Below are positions 15,880 through 23,317 of a DNA stretch of 64,000 nt, one piece after another (within the stretch, counting starts at the first letter, position 1; every line of letters starts with the position of its first letter). A program made the translations under genes and the position numbers. Below the pieces are notes generated by a model. It made no database searches, was not told the DNA's origin, and saw only the letters and a program-made list of their open reading frames with translations. The DNA is from Solidesulfovibrio sp. (GTDB lineage Bacteria; Desulfobacterota; Desulfovibrionia; Desulfovibrionales; Desulfovibrionaceae), in assembly GCF_038562415.1 (NCBI RefSeq), contig NZ_JBCFBA010000001.1, forward strand, positions 248,001-312,000, given 5' to 3'.

Positions 15880-16201
15880 CAAGTTGACGCCAGAAGCCGA
15901 GGAAATGCGGAAACGGTTGCTCGCCGAACTGCCGCCTGTGATCGCTCGCAAGCAGGTGGGGTTGTTCCTGGGCGGACTGGTGACGACCGAGTCCATGTCC
16001 AATTATGACGCGCGGCGTGAGGGCCCCAAAAACGCCATGAGCGTCGGCGACAGCGTGGCCTATTACCGTGAAGAACTGGTGGACTGGCTGCTGACCCGCT
16101 GGGCGGTCACGCCTCGGAAGACTCGGGGGGAACGCCTTTTGGACTTCGCGACGCGCGACGGGAAACAAGGGAAGCGACCGCGCGGGTTCTCTCGGGCATG
16201 A
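15872..16201 (+). CDS. Putative excisionase-like DNA-binding protein
   Basis: This 109-residue protein has a winged-helix-like stretch (ARKQVGLFLGGLVTTESMSN, later AYYREELVDWLLTR) similar in form to AlpA/Xis-type helix-turn-helix proteins, with a basic tail. Directly next to an integrase, a recombination directionality role is the natural reading. Its last 95 bp overlap the 3' end of the convergent integrase gene, so expression of one could interfere with the other. Family assignment is tentative. Confidence 0.55.
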   Translation: MSNKLTPEAEEMRKRLLAELPPVIARKQVGLFLGGLVTTESMSNYDARREGPKNAMSVGDSVAYYREELVDWLLTRWAVTPRKTRGERLLDFATRDGKQGKRPRGFSRA

Positions 16202-17336
16202 GATGCGCGTAACGCTGCAGCATGGAGAGTGACTTGTGTCCGGTCAACTCCATGAGATGATGCATGTCCGCTCCGGCCTGAGCCAGCCAACTGGCAAAGG
16301 TGTGGCGCAAAGTGTGGAACACGACCTTATGCTTCGCATCCGTGACGCCATCGTTGAGGCCAATGGCATTGACCAGTGCGTCAAATTGCCGGGTGACCTG
16401 GTCCTCTCCTCGATGACCGTGGGACAGGCCGGGAAAAACAAAAGGGGTTTGCGCATGTTCGCGGCGCAGTTGCAGCATGGCGCTCATTTCGTCGTCCAGG
16501 AAAACCTTGCGGCTTCGCTTCGTGCGGGTCAGGCCGGCGGGGATGGTGATGAGGCGGTTGACCATGTCCACATCTTGCCATGTAAGCCCCAAGACCTCCT
16601 GTCGGCGCATGCCAGTGAGCAAGGCCAGGAGGATGATGTCATGCAGTTCGGGCAGGCGCTCCGTGGCGGCTTCGAGAAGCCGGTCGGCTTCTTCCCGGGT
16701 GAGAAACCGGATACGTTCGTTGTCGATCAGCGGCATGCGGATACCGACAACAGGATTGCGGCCTTCGAACAGCATCCGGTCCGGCTCGTCGGTGACGGGC
16801 GTGGCCGACGCCCAGTTGTAGACGCGGCGAAGGACGACCAGATGGTGTTTTATGGTCATGGGCGACAGCCTGCCCGTATCGGCCAGACTGTCCCGAAAGG
16901 CTTCCACATCGGTGCGGGTGATGGTTGCGGCAGGGCGGTCGGCGAACAGGGGCAGGATGCGCTTTCGCAGCAAATATTCGTCCTCCTTCCAGGACGTTTT
17001 GTTGCGCTTGGCCCATTCCAGATAGCGGGTAGCCAATTCCCCGAAAACGATAGGCTTTGTTGCTGCGGCCAGAGCGTCGCCACGGGCTTCCCGAGCAAGA
17101 TCCTTCAAGGACTGGGGGCCAGTGCCTCGCTTGATGTTCTGCTGGATTTGGCCGAGGATGCGACTGGCATCCTCGGCGGTCCAACCCTGGGACGCCCAGC
17201 CGAGGCCTTCCTCGACATTATGCCCGAGGCGACGGTAGCGGATGAAGAAATAGCGGTCGGGCCGGCGATGGCATTTCCGGCTGTCGTGTTCCCGGTATCG
17301 CACACCGGGGTAATTGGTGGGCAGCTTTTTGGGCAT
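16107..17336 (-). CDS. int: Tyrosine recombinase / integrase
   Basis: The 409-residue enzyme has an N-terminal arm-binding region, a SAM-like core-binding domain (about 95-200) and a C-terminal catalytic domain. Catalytic residues are visible: Arg in LTGMRRQEVLGL, Lys in TKRSRKV, HTLRH, TGHKS and the nucleophilic Tyr in MLQRYAHL. The ATG at 17336 is the first standard start; a TTG 48 bp upstream is possible. The gene starts about 140 bp from the tRNA-Leu fragment at 17479, which identifies that fragment as its probable attachment site. It appears intact. Confidence 0.93.
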   Translation of the reverse strand: MPKKLPTNYPGVRYREHDSRKCHRRPDRYFFIRYRRLGHNVEEGLGWASQGWTAEDASRILGQIQQNIKRGTGPQSLKDLAREARGDALAAATKPIVFGELATRYLEWAKRNKTSWKEDEYLLRKRILPLFADRPAATITRTDVEAFRDSLADTGRLSPMTIKHHLVVLRRVYNWASATPVTDEPDRMLFEGRNPVVGIRMPLIDNERIRFLTREEADRLLEAATERLPELHDIILLALLTGMRRQEVLGLTWQDVDMVNRLITIPAGLTRTKRSRKVFLDDEMSAMLQLRREHAQTPFVFPGLSHGHRGEDQVTRQFDALVNAIGLNDGVTDAKHKVVFHTLRHTFASWLAQAGADMHHLMELTGHKSLSMLQRYAHLMPERTRAVASLVSRRASRSPKGVPPESSEA

Positions 17337-17478
17337 GGAGCAGTCGCATTTTTCTGCCCCAAAATAGCCCCAAACTTTGCACAAAGTCCAGTTGTCGGAG
17401 ATGGCACGGGGAGCGGGGGATTTCTATTAAAATCCAATGAATTAATGCACTCAGTGGCTCAATGGAGACTTGCCCGTA

Positions 17479-17536
17479 TCAGACTTAGGATCTGGCGCCG
17501 CAAGGCATGGGGGTTCGAGCCCCCCCTCTCGCACCA
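17479..17536 (+). other. att site: 3' fragment of tRNA-Leu(UAG)
   Basis: The sequence carries the anticodon stem and loop (TCAGA-CTTAGGA-TCTGG, anticodon TAG), variable arm, a perfect T arm (GGGGG TTCGAGC CCCCC), CTCTCGC, A and CCA, exactly the 3' part of a tRNA-Leu. The expected 5' partner GCGAGAG and a D arm are absent upstream. It is therefore the displaced 3' end left when an element integrated into the gene, with the island to the left. The intact copy should lie outside the window, at the other end of the element. Confidence 0.8.
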
Positions 17537-17835
17537 AATTGATTTTGCAGGAAATTTTTTCTTCTCGCTGCGTTGCCTTGAGCCAGTTCGCGCCCGGCCG
17601 GGAACCCATCGCCTGGCGCATGCCTGGTGCTCCCCACGACATGCATCGTCCCTTTCTCATGGTTGCCTCCGCATCCTCGGGAGCCAGCTCCCCACGTTTC
17701 GATGGTCCGAAAAGGCCGGACCGATGTGTTCCGGCCAAGCGGGACGTCGCGGACCATGGGTGGAAAGAACGCCAAAGCCCTTGGACATTCCCGACAATGC
17801 GAGTAGAGTGTTTGGAACTCGCTACCGGAGGGGAC

Positions 17836-18738
17836 ATGTCGGAAAAGGCAAAAGCCATGGTACTGGCGGCGTTTGTCGGCGACGCCCTGGCCCTTGGCGC
17901 GCACTGGGAATACGACGTCGTCGCGTTGCGCCAGCGCTTCGGCCCGGTGACGGGCTATGCCGCGCCCGGCCCGGACGGCCATCACGGCGCCAAAAAGGCC
18001 GGCGAATTCACCCATTACGGCGACCAGACCCGCATCCTGCTGCGCTCGCTGGCGGACAAGGGCGGCTTTGACCTGGACGATTTCGCCGCCAAATGGCTTG
18101 CGCGCATGCGTGGCTACGACGGCTACATCGACGGCGCCACCCGCATGACACTCAAAATTTTCGATTTCGGCGAAGGGCCCGGGGAATCCGGCTCCAATTC
18201 CAACGACCTGGCCGGGGCCGCCCGGATCGCCCCCCTGGTCTGCGCCCTGCGCAACGACCTGCCGGCCCTGGTCGCGGCGGCCCGCGCCCAGACCAAGATG
18301 ACCCACAACCATGCCCAGGTCATCGAGGCGGCGGAATTTTTCGCCCGCGCCGCCAGGGCGGTCCTGGACGGCAAATACCTCCGCGACGCGTTGGCCCAGG
18401 CCGCCGAGGCCGGCTATGCCAGCGCCCCCATCGAACGCTGGCTCGCCGCCGGCTTGGAGACGGCCCGCGAGGACACCGTCACGGCCATCGGCCGTTTCGG
18501 ACAAAGCTGCCACATCGCGGAAGCCTTCCCGGCCGTGATTCACCTCGTCATGCGCCACGGACGCGATCTGGCCGAATGCCTGCGCCAAAACGTCCTGGCC
18601 GGCGGCGACAGCGCCGCCCGGGGCCTGCTCGCCGGCATGCTCCTCGGCGCCTCCCTCGGGCTCGAGGCCATTCCCGAGGCCTGGCTTGCCGGCCTGGCCG
18701 ACCGGGAATCCATCGAGGCCGATTTGCGCGCCCTTTGA
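17836..18738 (+). CDS. ADP-ribosylglycohydrolase family protein
   Basis: The 300-residue protein shows the family pattern: GDALALGAHWEYD at the N-terminus, FTHYGDQT, and GGDSAARGLLAGMLLGAS near the C-terminus. Members remove ADP-ribose from proteins or small molecules using two Mg ions (DraG, ARH). Several canonical metal ligands are replaced (GDQT for the usual TDDT, GGDSA for GGDxD), so activity is uncertain. The start follows a CGGAGGGGAC ribosome-binding site. It is the first chromosomal gene to the right of the att site; the 300 bp before it hold no gene. Confidence 0.75.
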   Translation: MSEKAKAMVLAAFVGDALALGAHWEYDVVALRQRFGPVTGYAAPGPDGHHGAKKAGEFTHYGDQTRILLRSLADKGGFDLDDFAAKWLARMRGYDGYIDGATRMTLKIFDFGEGPGESGSNSNDLAGAARIAPLVCALRNDLPALVAAARAQTKMTHNHAQVIEAAEFFARAARAVLDGKYLRDALAQAAEAGYASAPIERWLAAGLETAREDTVTAIGRFGQSCHIAEAFPAVIHLVMRHGRDLAECLRQNVLAGGDSAARGLLAGMLLGASLGLEAIPEAWLAGLADRESIEADLRAL

Positions 18739-18866
18739 CCGCAATCGCCCGATGCATTTTACAGCGACCTCCTTCTGGGGTATGCACTGACACGGTGCCG
18801 CGCCAGCCCGTTTTTGCGACGGGCCAAACGGCCGGCGGGGCTGCCGCCGGCCAAAAGGGAGGGAAC

Positions 18867-19160
18867 ATGGAAAGCATCAAGGCTTCGTTGCCCGACATCA
18901 TCCAGACGCGCATCGAAGACCTCTTCAACGCCCAGACCACGGACGAGGAGATGGCCGCCCACATCAAGGAGCTCGGCTGCCGCATCGGCGAGTTGGAAGC
19001 CCTGGCCGCCGGCCTGGGCGACGAGAAGGCCCGCCAGTTTGCCGCGGACGTCCAGCGCCTGTGCGACCGCATCCGCCACGATTTCGTGGCCATCGCCTAC
19101 CGGCAGGGGCTCGTCGACGGCATGCGCCTCAACGAACTGCTTTCGCCAAAGGCCGATTGA
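18867..19160 (+). CDS. Small helical protein of unknown function
   Basis: A 97-residue acidic, largely helical protein (MESIKASLPDIIQTRIEDLF at the start) behind AGGGAGGG. No motif is recognised. It is followed 61 bp later by another small gene; the two could be co-transcribed. Confidence 0.6.
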   Translation: MESIKASLPDIIQTRIEDLFNAQTTDEEMAAHIKELGCRIGELEALAAGLGDEKARQFAADVQRLCDRIRHDFVAIAYRQGLVDGMRLNELLSPKAD

Positions 19161-19221
19161 GCGAACGCGGACGCGAACCGCCAACCCGCCCCTTTCCCGG
19201 GCGGCCGCACACACAAGCAGC

Positions 19222-19425
19222 ATGCCCCGCAAAGACATCCAGGATGTGGCCCACTGCGTCTACATGATCGACCTCGTGTTGCGTGAGGTCATGACGTCGC
19301 CGCACATCACCAACAAGGCCTTCGCCACCCAATGCATCATCGAGAGCTTTGTGCGCATCCTGCGCGGGGAGGGCTACGCCGTCACGGACGCCCGTCTCAA
19401 GCAGATGCTCGCCTACGCCCATTGA
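19222..19425 (+). CDS. Small conserved-looking protein of unknown function
   Basis: A 67-residue protein with an amphipathic helical pattern (DVAHCVYMIDLVLREVMTS, then NKAFATQCIIESFVRIL). Codon use is like that of core genes. Start has only a weak ribosome-binding site. No family assigned. Confidence 0.5.
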   Translation: MPRKDIQDVAHCVYMIDLVLREVMTSPHITNKAFATQCIIESFVRILRGEGYAVTDARLKQMLAYAH

Positions 19426-19527
19426 TTCCCTCCTCCGACCGTGGCACATGAGGCGGGCCGGCCGGTATCCCGTCGCCCGGCCGCCAAAGCCAATGCCGCG
19501 CCAGGAGCGCACCGAGGAGTCTCTTCC

Positions 19528-20649
19528 GTGAACGAAACCGCCACGTCGGCCTGGGTGCTCGGGCCGGTCCGCGAACCCCTTGACCGCGAGGTCTCCCGGC
19601 GCATCGACGTCCTGCGCATCATTCTCATCGGCCTTATCGTCCTGGCCCACGGCGCCCGGGGCATCACCGTGCGCGTGAACGGGACCGGCCCCGTGGCCGG
19701 CTGGATGCTCGAGGTCTTAAACGGCCATGTCGATTTCGTGGCCGTTCCCCTTTTCTTCGCCATTTCGGGATTTTTGTTCCTGCGCAAGTTCGAGCCGTCG
19801 GCCGCGGCCTATGGCGACATGCTGCGCAAGAAGGCGGCCTCGCTGCTCGTGCCCTACTGCATCTTCAACGTCGGCCTGGCCGCCTGGTTCTATTTCGTGG
19901 GCAGCATCGAGATGGTGGGCTCCTGGGGCTTCCTCATCGAGGAGGGCCTGGTCACCAAGACCTTGGGCCTGGGCACCACGCCCATCAACTATCCCCTGTG
20001 GTTTTTGCGCGACCTGTTCGTGGTCTTTGCCCTGTCGCCGGGGCTGCTCCTTTTCTACAAGGAGGCCCCCGGGGTGGGACTCGTCGCGCTTTTTTGCCTG
20101 TGGGCCGGGATCAATCCCAATCCCTATTCCTATTTTTGCGATTTTTTCATGTTCTATCTCGGCGGCTATCTGGCCCGGTCCCGCTTTCCCCTGGCCGGGG
20201 TGTCGTGGTGGCAGAACTGGGGCACGGTGGCCTTCGTGTGCCTGACCGCCGTGCTGGCCCCGTACCGGCAGCTGGGCCTGACCGACGAGCACGTCCGCCT
20301 GTTTCTTTTCAAGTGCAACCTGATCCTGGGCCTGGCCTGTTTCTGGCGATTTTCCGCCCTGACCGCCGTGCGCGAAAGCCGGCTGCTGCATTGGCTGGCC
20401 CGCCACAGCTTTTTCATTTACCTGGCCCACGAACCCACGGTCTCCATCCTGCAAACCCGGCTGCTTACGGTGTGGAAACCCGCGGGCGACGTGCAGCAGG
20501 TCGCCTTCTACTGGCTGTCGGGCCTGTCGGTCATCTTTTTCCTGGGAAGCCTGGGCGAGGCCCTTTCCCGCCTGCTGCCCCGGTTGTATGCCGTGGCCAC
20601 GGGGGCGCGGCTGCCCCGGCGTCCCGTGCCGGCCACGAGTCGGGGATGA
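19528..20649 (+). CDS. Acyltransferase-3 family membrane protein
   Basis: The 373-residue integral membrane protein has about ten hydrophobic helices and the family hallmarks RRIDVLRIILIGLIVLAHG (catalytic His in the first helix), VPLFFAISGFLF, NYPLWFLRDLFVVF and the late HSFFIYLAHEP. Such enzymes acylate sugars or surface glycans. The GTG start follows GAGGAG; a GTG further upstream is less well supported. A clear paralogue lies at 53938-54999 with the same block order. No glycan cluster is adjacent, so the substrate is unknown. Confidence 0.85.
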   Translation: MNETATSAWVLGPVREPLDREVSRRIDVLRIILIGLIVLAHGARGITVRVNGTGPVAGWMLEVLNGHVDFVAVPLFFAISGFLFLRKFEPSAAAYGDMLRKKAASLLVPYCIFNVGLAAWFYFVGSIEMVGSWGFLIEEGLVTKTLGLGTTPINYPLWFLRDLFVVFALSPGLLLFYKEAPGVGLVALFCLWAGINPNPYSYFCDFFMFYLGGYLARSRFPLAGVSWWQNWGTVAFVCLTAVLAPYRQLGLTDEHVRLFLFKCNLILGLACFWRFSALTAVRESRLLHWLARHSFFIYLAHEPTVSILQTRLLTVWKPAGDVQQVAFYWLSGLSVIFFLGSLGEALSRLLPRLYAVATGARLPRRPVPATSRG

Positions 20650-20657
20650 ACGATTTT

Positions 20658-20678
20658 CTTGTTTTCCCGTAAAACAAG
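20658..20678. repeat. Perfect inverted repeat after the acyltransferase gene
   Basis: CTTGTTTT, a 5-base loop and AAAACAAG form a perfect 8-bp stem starting 9 bp after the stop codon. There is no T tract on either strand after it, so it is not a classic terminator. It could protect the mRNA 3' end or bind a regulator. Confidence 0.4.
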
Positions 20679-20798
20679 AGGGCACTGGGCCCAGCCGGGC
20701 CGTTCCTTGGGAACGTTTTGCCTCGATACCGGCGGGAAAATAGACATGCCGATAAAGGCATGAAAGATGCATTAGTTGAGGCGGAGGGAGTGACGCTC

Positions 20799-21167
20799 AT
20801 GCTGCGTATTCTTTTGGCCGAAGACGACACCAACCACGCCACCCTCGCCCGGCAGGCCTTGGAAGGGGACGGGCATCTGATCACCACCGCCCCGGACGGG
20901 CGCGCCGCCCTGGACGCCCTGGCCCGTCAGGCCTTCGACCTGCTCCTGCTCGACATGCGCCTGCCGAACGTGGACGGCCGTGAAATCATCGACCGGGTGC
21001 GGGGCGGGCTGGCCCGCCGCGCCGACATCCCCATCGTGGTGCTCACCGGCTACGGCCTGCGCCAGCATCTGGACTTTTTTTCCCGCCACGGCATCCAGGA
21101 CTTCCTGGCCAAGCCCTACGACTGCGACGAACTGGCCACCATCATCCGCACCTACGATCCCCACTAA
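20799..21167 (+). CDS. Single-domain response regulator (REC)
   Basis: The 122-residue protein is a receiver domain alone: acidic pair EDD near residues 8-10, phosphoacceptor Asp in LLLLDMRLPNVDG (near 52-54), Thr in VVLTGYG, and Lys in AKPYD. It has no output domain, so it would act through protein contacts, as CheY or Spo0F do. No histidine kinase is near. The ATG lies after GGAGGGAG; a longer upstream frame lacks receiver homology. Confidence 0.9.
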   Translation: MLRILLAEDDTNHATLARQALEGDGHLITTAPDGRAALDALARQAFDLLLLDMRLPNVDGREIIDRVRGGLARRADIPIVVLTGYGLRQHLDFFSRHGIQDFLAKPYDCDELATIIRTYDPH

Positions 21168-21274
21168 GGGGAGACCGACCGGATATCTCCTTGCGCTCCA
21201 GTGGACTTCGCCGGGGTTTTTCCGTAGACCCCTGCCGGAGAACCGCGCCCATGGGCGCGAAAAGCGAGGGAAGC

Positions 21275-22036
21275 ATGCTTCGCATCGAAGACCTGCATGT
21301 CAAGATCGGCGACCGCGAGGTGCTGCGCGGCATCAACCTGCACATCGCCGAAAACGAGACGTTCATCCTTTTTGGGCCCAACGGCTCCGGCAAAACCACC
21401 TTGCTCATGACCCTCATGGGTTTTGGCAACTACGAAATCATCGGCGGCCGGATTCTCTTTCGCGGTCAGGACATCACCCACGCCTCCATTTACGAGCGGG
21501 CGCGCCTGGGCATCGGCATGTCCTTCCAGCGCCCGCCCACCATCCACGGCCTCAAAACCCGCCACCTGGTGACCATGTGCGCCCGGGGGCGCGGCATCGA
21601 CGTGGAGGCCATGGCCAGGAAGGTCAACATGGACGCCTTTCTCGATCGCGACATCAATGCCGGTTTTTCCGGCGGCGAGATCAAGCGCTCGGAACTGCTC
21701 CAGCTCATGGCCCAGAATCCCTATCTGCTCCTGTTCGACGAGCCCGAGTCCGGGGTGGACCTGGAGAACATGAAACTCATCGGCTCCACCGTGCGCGAGG
21801 TGCTCTCCGGCGGCATCGAACCCCGGCCGGAAACCAGCATGAAGCAGCAGCGCGTGCGCAAGCGCCCCGTGTCCGGGCTCATCATCACCCACACCGGCTA
21901 CATCCTCGAATACGTCAACGCCGACCGGGGGCAGGTGCTCTACAACGGCCATCTGTGCTGCGAGGCCAATCCCCGCGACATCCTGGACCACATCAGCCAG
22001 TACGGCTACCAGGAATGCGTCCGCTGCCTCAATTAG
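21275..22036 (+). CDS. smsC: SufC-like ABC ATPase of minimal Fe-S assembly system (SmsC)
   Basis: The 253-residue cytosolic ABC ATPase has Walker A GPNGSGKTTL, signature FSGGEIKRSELLQL, Walker B YLLLFDEPESGVD and an H-loop ITHTGY. It would power the scaffold encoded next door. Only two genes are present, which matches the ancestral two-component SufBC-like (SMS) arrangement of anaerobes rather than the full suf operon. An insertion with basic residues near 195-205 (KQQRVRKRP) sits after the D-loop region. It starts 19 bp upstream of its partner's operon mate and shares a terminator with it. Confidence 0.85.
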   Translation: MLRIEDLHVKIGDREVLRGINLHIAENETFILFGPNGSGKTTLLMTLMGFGNYEIIGGRILFRGQDITHASIYERARLGIGMSFQRPPTIHGLKTRHLVTMCARGRGIDVEAMARKVNMDAFLDRDINAGFSGGEIKRSELLQLMAQNPYLLLFDEPESGVDLENMKLIGSTVREVLSGGIEPRPETSMKQQRVRKRPVSGLIITHTGYILEYVNADRGQVLYNGHLCCEANPRDILDHISQYGYQECVRCLN

Positions 22037-22054
22037 CCCAACGGAGCCTACTTC

Positions 22055-23212
22055 ATGGACAAGATAGATCTGCACGATTTCCGGTTCAGCGGCTCCCAAT
22101 TGGGCGAAATCGCCGACCTGCGCAACCTCGACCCGGCGGACAAGGCGGAAATGCTCATGTCCGGCGTGGACGTCACGGAGCGCGAGCGCGCCGGGACCTA
22201 CCTCCAAATCGATCACGGCCGGGTCCACTGCAAAAGCACCCAGCCGGGCGTGGAAATCCTCGACATCAAGGACGCCCTGAAAAAGTACGACGGCTTGCCC
22301 GGCCACTTCTGGACGCAAGTGGACAAGGACAAGGACGAGTTCACGCGCAGCGCCGCCGAGAACCTCCACGGCGGCTATTTCGTGCGCACCGAGAAGGGGG
22401 CCAGGATCACCGAGCCGGTCCAGTCCTGCCTGTTCCTCAAAAGCGACATGGTCGGCCAGAACGTCCACAACGTGGTCATCGTGGCGGACGATTCCGAGCT
22501 GCACATCATCACCGGCTGTTCGGTGGCCCACGGTTCCAAGGGGGCGGCCCACCTCGGCATCTCGGAATTTTTCGTGGGCAAAAACGCCAAGCTCACCTTC
22601 ACCATGATCCACAACTGGGCCGAAACGACCGTCGTGCGGCCGCGCACCGGCGGCGTGGTGGACGAGGGGGGCGTGTTCGTCAACAACTACGTCCTGCTCA
22701 AGCCCGTCAAGGACCTGCAATCCTATCCGGCCATCCGCTTAAACGGCAAAGGGGCCGTGGCCCGGTTCAATTCCGTCATCGTGGCGCCGAAAGGCTCCCA
22801 CGTGGATTCCGGCAGCCGCATCGAACTCAACGCCCCGGACACCAAGGGCGAGATCATCTCCCGCACCATCGCCTCGGGCGGCACCATCGTGGCCCGGGGC
22901 TACATCGGGGGCAACGCCGTGCCGGCCAAAGGCCACCTCGAGTGCAAGGGGCTCATCCTCGGCGGCGGGGTCATCCACGCCATTCCGGAACTGCTCGGCT
23001 CGGTGGACGGGGTGGAACTGTCCCACGAGGCGGCCGTGGGCAAGATCGCCCAGGAGGAGATCGAATACCTCATGGCGCGCGGCCTCGACGAGGAGGAAGC
23101 CACCTCCACCATCGTGCGGGGCTTCCTCAACGTGGACATCATGGGCCTGCCCAAGGAATTGCAGGACGTCATCGAGAAGACCATTTCCGAATCGGAAAAG
23201 GACATGTTCTAG
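22055..23212 (+). CDS. smsB: SufB/SufD-like Fe-S scaffold protein (SmsB)
   Basis: The 385-residue protein has the SufB/D beta-helix core: repeated strands from about 130 to 320, with HIITGCSVAHGSKGAAHLGI, THE-like LTFTMIHNWAETT and GHLECKGLILGGG (late Cys). Together with the ATPase it would form the scaffold on which Fe-S clusters are built. There is one scaffold gene rather than separate sufB and sufD, and no sufS or sufU nearby. It ends 30 bp before a perfect intrinsic terminator. Confidence 0.85.
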   Translation: MDKIDLHDFRFSGSQLGEIADLRNLDPADKAEMLMSGVDVTERERAGTYLQIDHGRVHCKSTQPGVEILDIKDALKKYDGLPGHFWTQVDKDKDEFTRSAAENLHGGYFVRTEKGARITEPVQSCLFLKSDMVGQNVHNVVIVADDSELHIITGCSVAHGSKGAAHLGISEFFVGKNAKLTFTMIHNWAETTVVRPRTGGVVDEGGVFVNNYVLLKPVKDLQSYPAIRLNGKGAVARFNSVIVAPKGSHVDSGSRIELNAPDTKGEIISRTIASGGTIVARGYIGGNAVPAKGHLECKGLILGGGVIHAIPELLGSVDGVELSHEAAVGKIAQEEIEYLMARGLDEEEATSTIVRGFLNVDIMGLPKELQDVIEKTISESEKDMF

Positions 23213-23241
23213 GGCGCGGGGCGGCCGTACCCCGCTGCGAG

Positions 23242-23274
23242 AGCGCCGCGATCCGTGGGATCGCGGCGCTTTTT
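23242..23274 (+). terminator. Intrinsic terminator of the smsCB operon
   Basis: A perfect 13-bp stem (AGCGCCGCGATCC / GGATCGCGGCGCT) with a GTG loop is followed by TTTTT. It closes the two-gene Fe-S operon. Confidence 0.95.
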
Positions 23275-23317
23275 GTTTGCGTCGTGGCAACCGCGGGGCT
23301 TGCTTGGGCGGCCGGGC

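Noticed and set aside
17441-17536. A complete tRNA-Leu gene
   Set aside because: The 3' part is perfect, but no GCGAGAG acceptor strand or Leu-type D arm occurs upstream, so only a fragment is supported.
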